13,308 nt of DNA from an uncultured Eubacteriales bacterium (GCA_900545185.1 UQYH01000066.1:1-13308); one strand, 5' to 3'; shown: positions 1 to 8,018, counted from the first letter of the stretch. Notes: generated from the sequence alone by a model not told the origin. Numbers and translations are program-made.

Positions 1-807
1 CGAATTCTGGATGCCAATCGTAATCTTGTCGCTGCTCGTGATTGTCGGAAAATTCATTTTTGGAGTCATGGGTATGCCGCTGCCCATACGCAGAATAAAC
101 ATAATCACAATCGTCGGCGCAATGCCCGGTATGGTAACGTGTATGGCCTGCTTAAAACGTCCGGCTCCCTCAATGGCCGCCGCCTCGTACAGTTCCATGG
201 AAATACTCGACAGCGCCGCCAGATAAATAATGGAGCCCCAGCCGATTCCCGTCCATATATCGCTTAAAATGTAAATCGGCACAAACGCACTCGGACTGTT
301 AAGCAGATTGGATCTTGTGCCGCCGAACAGCACAATGATGTCATTGATAATACCGCCGGAAAGCGTGAACTTTTTAATCATACTGCATATAACGACCAGC
401 GAAATAAAATGCGGCAGATATGATATTGTCTGCACCGTTTTTTTAAAGGTTTTGTTTTTAATCTCGTTCATCAGCAGCGCCAGTAAAATAGGAGCCGGAA
501 AGCCAAACACAATACTGCACAGGCTGATCGTCAAGGTGTTTTTCAGCAGTCTTCCGAAATAAAAGGAGTTGAAAAACGTTTTGAAATGCAAAAAACCAAC
601 CCACGGGCTGCCCAGCACGCCTTTTGACGGAGAATAATTCTGAAATGCCATCAATATGCCGTACATAGGTTTATAGGCAAAGATAAGGAAAAACACAAAA
701 ACCGGCAAAAACATCAGGTACAGCTCATAGTTTTTCGACAGCTCCTTCCTGACGGCAGATTCTCCCGCTTTCCTTGGTTTCATTCGTTTCGTTTGAGATG
801 TTTGCAC
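1..807 (-). CDS. LplB-like sugar ABC transporter permease, partial (C-terminus off the left edge)
   Basis: This is an inner-membrane permease of a binding-protein-dependent sugar importer, of the LplB/COG4209 kind that handles oligosaccharides in Firmicutes. The visible 269 residues have a cytoplasmic basic N-terminus, a first membrane segment at about 30-46, further hydrophobic segments near 92-112, 130-145, 175-200 and 228-240, and the EAA loop that docks the ATPase at about 208-232 (EAAAIEGAGRFKQ, then a conserved IPGIAPT). The start is a GTG at 805-807, chosen because AAGGAG lies about 8 bases upstream and no ATG has a comparable site. The gene follows the solute-binding protein gene by 26 bases and is cotranscribed with it. 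From about residue 243 (bases 1-80) the sequence no longer resembles the usual family continuation after LRMG, although the frame stays open. Family members are usually a little over 300 residues, so some 40-50 residues are missing. A second permease is expected just outside the window. Confidence 0.85.
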   Translation of the reverse strand, partial: MQTSQTKRMKPRKAGESAVRKELSKNYELYLMFLPVFVFFLIFAYKPMYGILMAFQNYSPSKGVLGSPWVGFLHFKTFFNSFYFGRLLKNTLTISLCSIVFGFPAPILLALLMNEIKNKTFKKTVQTISYLPHFISLVVICSMIKKFTLSGGIINDIIVLFGGTRSNLLNSPSAFVPIYILSDIWTGIGWGSIIYLAALSSISMELYEAAAIEGAGRFKQAIHVTIPGIAPTIVIMFILRMGSGIPMTPKMNFPTITSSDKITIGIQNS

Positions 808-833
808 AATCCAGCTCTCCTTTTTCGCATATC

Positions 834-2447
834 TTACCGATTCATATAACGGTCTACAGCCTTTTGATAGATTTCAATTGCTTTTTCGGCGCCGATGTTC
901 TTCATTTGAGACAAATAGCTGTCCCAATTTGACAAATCCATCGTACCCATAATAAAGCCAAACATAGATTCATCCTGATACGCATGCAAATCCGTCAGAA
1001 TTGTACCCAGCTCGTCATTTTCTTCTTGTGTAAAGTTCACCATCGGAAGCTTATATTGGGCAATGTCCGATTCCTTCCACTTTTTAACGGCTTCTGTCTG
1101 CTGCGGATACGAACGTGTTGCCTCGGTAACCGTTAAAGACTGCAAACAGGGACCGGAGCTGCTGCCCAGGGTATAATCCGTCAGCAGGTCGCTGAGACTT
1201 CTGCCGTCCGGGTTGTTAAGGGCAAAGTCCGTAAAGGTCGGTACGCCATCCTTCATTTCAAAGGTTTCGCCTTCAACACCGTAATTCATTAAAAGATACC
1301 CTTCATCGCTGTAGCCGTAATCCAAAAGGCGTGCTGCCAGTTCAACATTTTTGCAGTCTCTTGAAATTGACCAGGCGCGCAGCGGTGTATACTGCCAATC
1401 CATTTGAGAGAATTTCGGTCTTTCACCCTTGTTTAAAACGGGATACGGCGCACCCACCAAGTCAAATTCCGTATTACCCGTTGCACGTGCAGAGGTCATC
1501 CATGCGCCCATACCGCCGCCTACCAATGCGTATGTTGCACCGGCTTTGCCGTTTAACATGGAATTTTCAAGAATTTTTGTATCGGCGCCTGCAAAGTTCT
1601 GATCCAAAAGTCCGCTGTCATACCACTGTTTCATTTGAAGCAGAAAACCCTTATATCCCGGTTCAAGAGGGCCGTATTTAACCTTGCCGTCCTCTACATA
1701 AAAATCATCCGTTACGCCGTAAGCGCCCGTCAAAAAGCCGGACGTAAACGGCGATGCACTGTTTACAAGCATCAGCGGTGATTCAACATTCAGCTTTTCT
1801 TTAAAAGCGGTCAGCACGGCCGTCCAATCGTCAATTGTTTCCGGCACATCCAGATTCAGCTGTTTCAGCCAGTCGGCCCGCAGCATACCGCCGCCATAGG
1901 TTCCCAGCTCGTCGCTTTCACGGATAAACCCAAAGGTATAATAATCGCCCTTATCGGTTTTCAGCATTGTAGCAATCTCCGGTCTGTCCTCTAACACTTT
2001 TTTGTAATTGGGCGCCCATTTATCCAAAATTTCGTTCAGCTGCAGGATAATGCCTTCATCCAATGCTTTTTGCGCACCATAATGATACCAGTCGCCCACA
2101 ATAATATCGGGCAGAGAGCCGGAGGTCAGCAACAGGTTAAACTGCTCTGAAACCAGTCCCGCTGCCGGGTGCTGATATTCCACATGAACACCGGTTTGTT
2201 TCTCCAGCGCCTGTGCGCATTTAGAATCCGCAAAGTTAGAATATAAAACGGACTGTGAGGAATTAAGCTCCATCCACATGGACAGGGTATCATCACAGTT
2301 CACCGGATAGGTTCCGTTTGCGGGATATGTAATTGTGTTGCCTTTATTTCCCGTTTGTTTGGCCGACGAGCAGCCGCTCATCAGCATTGCGCCGCAAACA
2401 GCCAGCGCTGCTGTTTTGAATAGCTTGTTCTTGAATTTTTTTTGCAT
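834..2447 (-). CDS. Extracellular sugar-binding lipoprotein of an ABC importer (LplA-like)
   Basis: This is the substrate-capture component of the importer, tethered to the outer face of the membrane. The 537-residue precursor has a basic N-terminus, a hydrophobic stretch and a lipobox ending at Cys26 (MLMSGC), followed by a low-complexity linker. The mature protein has family-1 solute-binding features: a stretch like VHVEYQHPA near residue 90, the conserved LLLTSGSLPDII segment, GMLRADWLKQLN near residue 190, and a PETIDDW motif typical of LplA/YtcQ-like proteins. The length is usual for this subgroup, which is longer than maltose-binding proteins. GAGGGG lies about 8 bases before the ATG. 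The gene sits 45 bases behind the GH88 gene and just ahead of the permease gene. The ligand is probably an unsaturated uronic-acid oligosaccharide, inferred from the GH88 and lyase neighbours rather than from binding-site residues. Confidence 0.9.
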   Translation of the reverse strand: MQKKFKNKLFKTAALAVCGAMLMSGCSSAKQTGNKGNTITYPANGTYPVNCDDTLSMWMELNSSQSVLYSNFADSKCAQALEKQTGVHVEYQHPAAGLVSEQFNLLLTSGSLPDIIVGDWYHYGAQKALDEGIILQLNEILDKWAPNYKKVLEDRPEIATMLKTDKGDYYTFGFIRESDELGTYGGGMLRADWLKQLNLDVPETIDDWTAVLTAFKEKLNVESPLMLVNSASPFTSGFLTGAYGVTDDFYVEDGKVKYGPLEPGYKGFLLQMKQWYDSGLLDQNFAGADTKILENSMLNGKAGATYALVGGGMGAWMTSARATGNTEFDLVGAPYPVLNKGERPKFSQMDWQYTPLRAWSISRDCKNVELAARLLDYGYSDEGYLLMNYGVEGETFEMKDGVPTFTDFALNNPDGRSLSDLLTDYTLGSSSGPCLQSLTVTEATRSYPQQTEAVKKWKESDIAQYKLPMVNFTQEENDELGTILTDLHAYQDESMFGFIMGTMDLSNWDSYLSQMKNIGAEKAIEIYQKAVDRYMNR

Positions 2448-2492
2448 GTCTCGTTCCCCTCTTTCTTAATTTTTAAGCTTATAAAATGGATT

Positions 2493-3677
2493 TTACCAAT
2501 ATCTCTCCCAATGTCTTGCCGCACGCATAAGCGCCTCCAGATAAAAGTAATCGCCGTAGGGCGCGCACGGCTCACAATAGCCCTGCGGCTTCGCCGGCAT
2601 AACGCCTTTTATTAAGCCCTCACAGCCATCCGTCGGCTTAACGGCATATGTCGAAATTGCCGAGGACATAATCTTTCGGGCCGTCTCAAGATAAGTCGGC
2701 ATTTTGCCTTGATCGGCAGGCAGATAATTTGCCAGCTCCATAATACCGCAGGCTGCAATAACACCGGCCGATGTATCCGTGGCGTCATCCTCTGTACCCA
2801 TGGCGCTGAAGTCCCAGCTGGGAATCCCGTTTTCCGGCAGATGTGCAATGAAGTAATCCGTTATGGTTTCAAAGGTTTGAATCCAGCTTGCATCACCCGT
2901 GTACGTATACATTAAAGCCGAACCGTAAATCATCCATGCGTGACCGCGCGACCAGCAGGAGTTATCTCCGCTGCCCTGCCAGGTAAGACCGCCCTTGGGG
3001 CCTGCCGTTTCAAAATCCATCAGAAAATGATGATATGTAGAGCCGTCCTTGCGAATCACATATTTTCTTGTTGTTTCCGCATGACGGATGGCCTTGTCGC
3101 GGTAGCTTCTTTTGCCGGTTTCCTCCGTTGCCCAAAACAGCAGCGGAATGTTGAGCATTGTGTCAATAATAAACTTATAATTTTCAGGCTCCATCTCATA
3201 GCCCATAGACTGAATAAATCCGCCGCGTACACGAAAACGGCGGCTTAAAGAATAGGCCGCTTCTTCTGCCGCCTGCTTTGCCAAACGGTTGCCCGTCAGC
3301 TTATAGGCCGCAACGCAGGAGGGCGTGTATAAAAAGCCCGTATCGTGATGCCAGTCAATCTGCATGTTATCGTCCATACGCTTTGCAAAATCGACGACGT
3401 TTTTTTCGGCCAGCTCACGAAAAGCGGCCTCCCCCGTCAATTCATAAGCAAGCCACAGCTGTCCCGTCCAAAAGCCCTCCTCCCAAACATGGTTTCTCAA
3501 GTCGGCCATCGGCGCCACCTGATAGGCTTCATCGGTATACGCTGCCGGATAGACATTGCCTGCTATGTATTTCTGCATATCGCGTTTTAAAATCGCAAGT
3601 GCATTTTGAATAGCTGTCTCTAAGCTTTGCTTCAGCCCCTCATCTGTTTCGGCCAGCAAAAAATTTGTTTTTCTCAT
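2493..3677 (-). CDS. Glycoside hydrolase family 88, unsaturated glucuronyl hydrolase
   Basis: This cytoplasmic enzyme hydrates the 4,5-unsaturated uronyl residue that polysaccharide lyases leave at the non-reducing end, releasing a keto-uronate and a shortened sugar. The 394 residues, with no signal peptide, match the family along their whole length: GFWTGQLWLAYELTG (68-82), HDTGF (111-115; Asp112 matches the first family aspartate), FIIDTMLNIPLLFW (169-182; Asp172 in the position of the catalytic acid), GDNSCWSRGHAW (237-248) and a C-terminal YGDYFYLEAL (374-383). Both catalytic aspartates are therefore present. A longer reading from 3728 exists, but the start at 3677 is preferred because GGAAGGAG lies 9 bases upstream and the longer form would begin inside the promoter's downstream region. 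It is the first gene of a transcription unit with the transporter. Exact substrate (GAG, ulvan, gellan or xylan-derived) is not readable from the sequence. Confidence 0.93.
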   Translation of the reverse strand: MRKTNFLLAETDEGLKQSLETAIQNALAILKRDMQKYIAGNVYPAAYTDEAYQVAPMADLRNHVWEEGFWTGQLWLAYELTGEAAFRELAEKNVVDFAKRMDDNMQIDWHHDTGFLYTPSCVAAYKLTGNRLAKQAAEEAAYSLSRRFRVRGGFIQSMGYEMEPENYKFIIDTMLNIPLLFWATEETGKRSYRDKAIRHAETTRKYVIRKDGSTYHHFLMDFETAGPKGGLTWQGSGDNSCWSRGHAWMIYGSALMYTYTGDASWIQTFETITDYFIAHLPENGIPSWDFSAMGTEDDATDTSAGVIAACGIMELANYLPADQGKMPTYLETARKIMSSAISTYAVKPTDGCEGLIKGVMPAKPQGYCEPCAPYGDYFYLEALMRAARHWERYW

Positions 3678-3686
3678 AAAATATTT

Positions 3687-3694
3687 CTCCTTCC
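3687..3694 (-). promoter_or_regulatory. Ribosome binding site fixing the GH88 start
   Basis: The minus strand reads GGAAGGAG, 9 bases before the ATG at 3675-3677. The upstream in-frame ATG at 3728 has no such site and lies only a few bases from the predicted -10 box, so a 394-residue product is favoured over 411 residues. Confidence 0.85.
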
Positions 3695-3730
3695 GCATCG
3701 GTAGCATTGCTGTTTTGTTCTTATACAAAA

Positions 3731-3760
3731 ATTATAATATATAACCCTCCGGCCGAACAA
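3731..3760 (-). promoter_or_regulatory. Sigma-A promoter of the GH88-transporter operon
   Basis: On the minus strand, a -35 box TTGTTC (3755-3760) and a perfect -10 box TATAAT (3731-3736) are separated by 18 bases. The -35 box is poor, as is typical of activator-dependent promoters, and overlaps the promoter-proximal copy of the 20-base direct repeats described separately. The start codon of GH88 is about 50 bases downstream. Confidence 0.75.
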
Positions 3761-3815
3761 GAGCCATTTTGTGCGATTCATATCCACTTTGTGCGATTTG
3801 TACCCGATTTGTGCG
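3756..3815 (-). promoter_or_regulatory. Three tandem 20-bp direct repeats, probable AraC-family operator
   Basis: On the minus strand, three adjacent 20-base units begin with CGCACAAA at 3815, 3795 and 3775, giving an exact 20-base period of about two helical turns. The units are 3796-3815, 3776-3795 and 3756-3775. The last five bases of the promoter-proximal unit form the start of the -35 box. AraC/XylS proteins carry two HTH motifs and commonly bind direct repeats of this spacing next to or over the -35 box, so the neighbouring regulator at 3867-6113 is the natural candidate. Two further copies occur before the lyase operon (11423-11462). The repeat structure is seen directly; the binding protein is inferred. 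Confidence 0.75.
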
Positions 3816-3822
3816 TATATAG

Positions 3823-3860
3823 AAAAAAATACCCAAACCGCGCAGCAGTCGGGTATTTTT
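3823..3860 (-). terminator. Rho-independent terminator behind the AraC-family gene
   Basis: On the minus strand, AAAAATACCC (3851-3860) pairs with GGGTATTTTT (3825-3834) around a 16-base GC-rich loop and runs into a tract of seven T residues. It begins six bases after the stop codon of the regulator gene and separates it from the GH88 operator and promoter. The A-rich and T-rich arms suggest it may work to some extent in both directions. Confidence 0.8.
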
Positions 3861-3866
3861 GCAGGA

Positions 3867-6113
3867 TTATTTGTTCAGGGTTCGGCGATATTCGGCAGGC
3901 GTAATGCCAAGCTTTTGACGAAAAGCACGCGTTAAGGCTCTCGAATCGTTAAAGCCCACTTCGGCCGCAACCGTTTCCATGTTTGCATTAATGTTGTCTT
4001 TTATATAGGCTTTGGCCTGTTCCACGCGCACTTCTTTAATGTACTCTAAAATGCCGAGGCCGTATGCGGCTTTAAAAATTCTGGTCATATGGTAGCGGCT
4101 TAACCCTATTTTTTCTTCCAAAAGCTGCACACTCAGCATCGAATCCTTATAGTGCTCATCAATATATTTTTTAATTCTGTCCACGGCGCCTCCGCTCTTA
4201 CGGGATAATTTTTCCTTATTTTCAAGGCATAGCTTTTCCGCTGATTCATATATTTTCCGTTTCATTTCCGTCACCTCACAGCGCTGTGTGCAGTTCTCTG
4301 CCAGCTCTCTTTTCTGTTCCGCATCATCGGCCAGCTTAATCATTGCGGCAGTCAGTTCAACAATCCGGCACTTTACAGAAGCCGCCACGGTTTTTTCGCC
4401 GCTTTTAAATATTGTGTCCAAAACCTTTCGTGTTTTTTCACAATCTCCCTCACAAATTGCCGAAATAAGCTGATATTCGCTTTCCGCATTATAAACAGCT
4501 GTGCTCTCTTTTCTCAATTCATTGCAGCAAAAAACACCGCTCATGGCATTCAGCCTTAAAAAGTCCATTGTTTCCGCCGCTTCGTAGTACATATGCGACA
4601 AATTGCTTTCACCCAAACAAATCTCGCTTACGGCCACTCGCAGCGTATATTCAAATTCCTGTCCGAAAACGCCGTTGCAGGTGTTGCACAAATCTACAAT
4701 TTTTTGCTGGGCGTTTACCGCGTTCGGCGTCAGGTTGATGACTAAAACAATGGCATCCTCCACATTTAAGGTGTAGCATACGTATCCCTCACGCTCGGCC
4801 AGTTCAGACATAACGTTATCAATTAAAAAGCTCAGCAGTTCTCTCCGTTTCCCGGCGGTTAAATCCTCCTCTTCTTCAAACAAAACCGCATAATCCGATG
4901 CATCGCAGACCGCCAGAATATACCTGTCGGAAACCGCACTGACGCGAATCCCCGTTTTTTGCTCCAGTTCCTGCACATTACCCCTTCCGTACAGCATTTC
5001 CAAAAGGGATTTGTTAATCAGATATTTTTCCTGCTGACTGATTTTTTGTTTCTGCTCCTCATTGGCTTCCAAAATTTCAAAAAGCGATTTATGTAAAAAG
5101 ACATATTCGTCCTTTTCGTCTCCCTTGTAGCCTGTTTTGCTCTTTAAAAGCATCAAGGTCTGTTTTAGGGGAACATAATTTTTTCGGGAAAGAAAAACCG
5201 CGCAAAGGCCGCCCAGTATTAAGCACAGCGCAATGCCTATGACCATTAAAAGCCGCACCGAATGTAAGCGCCGCCAAAATATCTCTTTGGGGCTGGCAAC
5301 AGCGCAGCACCAGTTCCCCTCCTTCAGTTCAAGAAACGATATAACCTGCCGGCGATCCGTATACATGCCTTTTTCACGCTTTGCTACATCAATTGTCAGG
5401 TCTGGGTTACTGCTGAAAATCGTTTCGTTTGCCTCGTTTAAAAATAACATCCCTTTATAGGATTGCTTCAGCAGCGCATTGGTGCTTTCAAATATATAAT
5501 CCATGTTGGCACTGGCAACCACCAGACATTTGGCCGTACGGCGTGTAGAGCCGAACGGATACAGCCCGACAAAGCAAAGACTTCTTTCCGGCCGGCTTTG
5601 CAGCGTGGTGCTAAAGGACAAATCACAAAATCCACCGTAGGGATGCTCCTGTAAAAATCTCTCCAGCTCGTCGGCCTTTGCATCACCGAAAACAATGGTG
5701 TTGATTGTGGCAGACTTATGAATACCGCTTCGGGTGGAAAACGCCATGTCGGAACGAAGGTCGTGCGCGTAAATTTCATCCACAAAATTATTCAGTGTAA
5801 TATACACCTGTGCCGTCCGATGGATTCTGTTTGCCGAAAGTAAGCCTTCCGCGTAGTTATTCTGGAAGTAATACAGCATACTCTGAAAATCCTTGTGCAT
5901 ACATATTTCGGTAAAAATTTGCCGCATGCCGTCAAAGGTATTGGAAAGATTCGACTCCACCGAGCTTAAAACCATCTCGTTGGATTCATAAATTTCTCGT
6001 TCAACCTCTTTTTGCTGCATGACAAAAAAGCACATAAATATAATAATGGGCACCAATAAAAGAAGTAAATAGGACAATAGCCACTTTGCAGGAACACTTG
6101 CTTTTTTTATCAT
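3867..6113 (-). CDS. Membrane-anchored AraC-family transcriptional regulator with an extracellular sensor
   Basis: This one-component signal transducer senses a ligand outside the membrane and carries its own DNA-binding domain. The 748 residues show a first membrane helix at about 11-32, an extracellular region at about 33-284 of probable Cache-like fold, a second membrane helix at about 286-308, and a short linker without a clear HAMP domain. A cytoplasmic region of about 340-640 has YesN-like character, and a C-terminal AraC domain lies at about 645-745. That domain has HTH1 around SVQLLEEKIGLSRYHMTRIF (661-680) and HTH2 around METVAAEVGF (712-721) to GITPAEYRR (736-744). No histidine-kinase or receiver residues are seen. 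It lies between the lyase and GH88 operons, both of which carry matching 20-base repeats upstream, so it probably activates both. GAGGGTGG precedes the ATG. No convincing promoter of its own is visible; it may depend on read-through from the lyase operon. Confidence 0.9.
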   Translation of the reverse strand: MIKKASVPAKWLLSYLLLLLVPIIIFMCFFVMQQKEVEREIYESNEMVLSSVESNLSNTFDGMRQIFTEICMHKDFQSMLYYFQNNYAEGLLSANRIHRTAQVYITLNNFVDEIYAHDLRSDMAFSTRSGIHKSATINTIVFGDAKADELERFLQEHPYGGFCDLSFSTTLQSRPERSLCFVGLYPFGSTRRTAKCLVVASANMDYIFESTNALLKQSYKGMLFLNEANETIFSSNPDLTIDVAKREKGMYTDRRQVISFLELKEGNWCCAVASPKEIFWRRLHSVRLLMVIGIALCLILGGLCAVFLSRKNYVPLKQTLMLLKSKTGYKGDEKDEYVFLHKSLFEILEANEEQKQKISQQEKYLINKSLLEMLYGRGNVQELEQKTGIRVSAVSDRYILAVCDASDYAVLFEEEEDLTAGKRRELLSFLIDNVMSELAEREGYVCYTLNVEDAIVLVINLTPNAVNAQQKIVDLCNTCNGVFGQEFEYTLRVAVSEICLGESNLSHMYYEAAETMDFLRLNAMSGVFCCNELRKESTAVYNAESEYQLISAICEGDCEKTRKVLDTIFKSGEKTVAASVKCRIVELTAAMIKLADDAEQKRELAENCTQRCEVTEMKRKIYESAEKLCLENKEKLSRKSGGAVDRIKKYIDEHYKDSMLSVQLLEEKIGLSRYHMTRIFKAAYGLGILEYIKEVRVEQAKAYIKDNINANMETVAAEVGFNDSRALTRAFRQKLGITPAEYRRTLNK

Positions 6114-6145
6114 AAATCCACCCTCTGGTTCATAAAAACCCGTAT

Positions 6146-6174
6146 AGCCCGACCCCTTTCAGCGGAGTCGGGCT
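6146..6174 (-). terminator. Hairpin between the oxidoreductase and AraC-family genes, possible attenuating terminator
   Basis: A perfect 8-bp inverted repeat, AGCCCGAC (6146-6153) and GTCGGGCT (6167-6174), encloses a 13-base loop. On the minus strand it is followed after a few bases by ATACGGGTTTTTA, so the T tract is displaced and termination is likely partial. The hairpin ends about 32 bases before the regulator's ATG, leaving no room for a downstream promoter. Leaky read-through would set a low regulator level relative to the lyase operon. Confidence 0.55.
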
Positions 6175-6207
6175 TTGATTCGGTTTTTGTGTATTACGTA
6201 CCGTTAT

Positions 6208-7254
6208 TTAAAAGTTATAATCAATCTTTTCTGTCTGACCGCTCTTGCAGGATGCAACAACGGCGCGGCAAACGGCAACGGTTCTGGCACCCTCTCGTCC
6301 GTCTGTCGGAACCGGCGTATCGTTTAACACCGCATTGCAAAATTGTTCGTTTTCGCCTGCCGTGTTATGATTGTTAACCGAAATCGGTTTAATCAGAGAA
6401 AGCTCATGCTCTTCCTCTTCCCAAACACCGTCAAGCACCGGGCCGTTTGCACAAACGCGCGAACGGTTCACCCGAATACAGGGGTCTGTATTGTTCACCG
6501 TAATGGTTCCCTTTGTGCCGTATAAAACGGTGCGCATGGTGTAATCACGCTTGCAGCCGATTGAGCAGAACACCTTACCGATAACCTGGTTCGGGAATTT
6601 AAAAATAGCAACCGTACAATCGTCCACCGGCCAGTCTGTCAGCACCTTATGATTGCTGTAAGCCGAGGTTTCCGTCGGATTGCCGGCAATCCAGCGCAGC
6701 AAGTCAATGGCATGGCAGGCGCCGCCTATAATCGGATGACGCTCCGGCGTTGTTCTCCAGTTATCGCTGCCGGGGATTTTGGAATAGTCATGTGCATATT
6801 CCGATTCCACATAAAACAAATCGCCGATAACACCGCTGTCTACCAAACGTTTTGCCTCAATAAAACCGGGTGCCATGCGGCAAATCTGACCCACCATCAG
6901 CTTTCTTCCGGTTTCCTCCGATACCCGTATCATCTCCTTGCACTCATCCAGGCTCAACGACATCGGCTTTTCACACAAAACATGCTTGCCTGCCTTCATC
7001 GCCGCAATGCTGATGGCCGCATGTGCCTGATCCGGCGTTACGACAATAACCGCTTCCACATCTTCATCCTCAACCAGCTTATGGTAATCCGTATAGACCT
7101 TGGCTGCGCCGTACTTTTCCGCCATCTCTTTGCATCTTTCTTCATTGACATCACACAGCGCAACCAATTCTGCCTGCGGCAGATTGACAATGCCCATAAT
7201 TTGATGTTCACCGAAAACACCGCAGCCTATAACGCCATACTTTAATTTTTTCAT
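6208..7254 (-). CDS. Gfo/Idh/MocA-family NAD(P)-dependent oxidoreductase
   Basis: This is a cytoplasmic dehydrogenase that would oxidise or reduce a sugar, inositol-like compound or sugar derivative using a nicotinamide cofactor. The 348 residues start with a Rossmann fold: the glycine-rich loop GCGVFG is at 10-15, with an acidic residue ending strand 2 at Asp35. The family's conserved CEKPMSLSLDEC follows at 94-105, with the EKP lysine at 96, and the catalytic-region motif IIGGACHAIDLLRW is at 175-188, with the usual His181 and Asp184. The start at 7254 is chosen over an ATG six codons upstream because AAAGGA lies 9 bases before it. It follows the PHP gene by 50 bases in the lyase operon. 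Substrate cannot be named. Families of this type also take part in oxidation-dependent cleavage of glycosides through 3-keto intermediates, which is one possible role here. Confidence 0.9.
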   Translation of the reverse strand: MKKLKYGVIGCGVFGEHQIMGIVNLPQAELVALCDVNEERCKEMAEKYGAAKVYTDYHKLVEDEDVEAVIVVTPDQAHAAISIAAMKAGKHVLCEKPMSLSLDECKEMIRVSEETGRKLMVGQICRMAPGFIEAKRLVDSGVIGDLFYVESEYAHDYSKIPGSDNWRTTPERHPIIGGACHAIDLLRWIAGNPTETSAYSNHKVLTDWPVDDCTVAIFKFPNQVIGKVFCSIGCKRDYTMRTVLYGTKGTITVNNTDPCIRVNRSRVCANGPVLDGVWEEEEHELSLIKPISVNNHNTAGENEQFCNAVLNDTPVPTDGREGARTVAVCRAVVASCKSGQTEKIDYNF

Positions 7255-7263
7255 TTTGTTCTT

Positions 7264-7269
7264 TCCTTT
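7264..7269 (-). promoter_or_regulatory. Ribosome binding site fixing the oxidoreductase start
   Basis: The minus strand reads AAAGGA, 9 bases before the ATG at 7252-7254. It overlaps the second codon of the longer reading that begins at 7272, which itself lacks a ribosome binding site. Confidence 0.7.
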
Positions 7270-7304
7270 CATATGATAAATTTTTAATAATAAGCAATCA
7301 AATT

Positions 7305-8018
7305 TTATGATTCAAACAGCGCATCCGCTGTTTTCACGCCAAGCTCCTTCAGCCTTGCATTATATGCCTTCACTCTTTCCGGCAGGTAATCCAAAATGTT
7401 ATGCCCGTCAAACCCAATACTGACATAAACACCGGTTTTACGAATTAAATTCTGCTGTTCCCTGCTTTCAAAAAAGCGTTTGACATATGCATGCTCATTG
7501 TATTTGTGAATGGAATCGTAATTGACGTTCATTTCCCAAAAAATACCTCGCTCGGCCATTTTTTCGCAAAATTTTTCCGCACCAAGGCCGGACTTTTCAG
7601 CAGCGTCAAACAAATCCGTATGCGCCAAACCCTTGGGAATGTTGACATACCCGGCAAAATCAAACAATTTGGCATAGCCTGCGTATGCGGTTTTAATGCC
7701 GACATGCTCAATCAAACAAAAATCAAACAAGCCGTAATCCTGCGGCATCATGTTAAAATATTCGGGCATTGTCGCTACCTCAATGCCGCAAAGCAGCTTG
7801 ATTTTACCTCGATAATGCTCTTTTAAGCCGTGTATTTCCCTGGCATACACCTGTCGGATTTCATGCGTGACCTTCGTTGTGGGGTATTTGCCGTAATTAT
7901 GATCCGTAATGCCCAAAAGCTCTATGCCGCCTGCGATTGCCGTATCAACGACCGCCGTCGGCGCGTCCCTGCCGCAATCGCTCCAATAGGTATGGGAATG
8001 TAAGTCCATGATTTTCAT
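7305..8018 (-). CDS. PHP-domain metal-dependent phosphoesterase-like protein
   Basis: A stand-alone PHP (polymerase and histidinol phosphatase) domain protein of 237 residues, cytoplasmic, with no signal peptide. The metal ligands of the family are visible in order: DLHSHT (His7 and His9), GITDHN (Asp39 and His40), CGIEV (Glu80), EHVG (His105), AHTD (His133) and GFDGHN (Asp204 and His206). The trinuclear site therefore looks complete and the protein is probably an active hydrolase. Known family members cleave phosphomonoesters (histidinol phosphate), nucleotides or cyclic phosphodiesters; which applies here is unknown. It lies 21 bases after the lyase stop and 50 bases before the oxidoreductase gene, so it is cotranscribed with both. 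GGGGG lies 8 bases before the ATG. A carbohydrate-phosphate substrate is an inference from context only. Confidence 0.85.
   Translation of the reverse strand: MKIMDLHSHTYWSDCGRDAPTAVVDTAIAGGIELLGITDHNYGKYPTTKVTHEIRQVYAREIHGLKEHYRGKIKLLCGIEVATMPEYFNMMPQDYGLFDFCLIEHVGIKTAYAGYAKLFDFAGYVNIPKGLAHTDLFDAAEKSGLGAEKFCEKMAERGIFWEMNVNYDSIHKYNEHAYVKRFFESREQQNLIRKTGVYVSIGFDGHNILDYLPERVKAYNARLKELGVKTADALFES

Noticed and set aside
6649..7245. A 198-codon plus-strand reading frame opposite the Gfo/Idh gene.
   Set aside because: It is antisense to a gene with clear family motifs, has no ribosome binding site, and its peptide has no recognisable domain.
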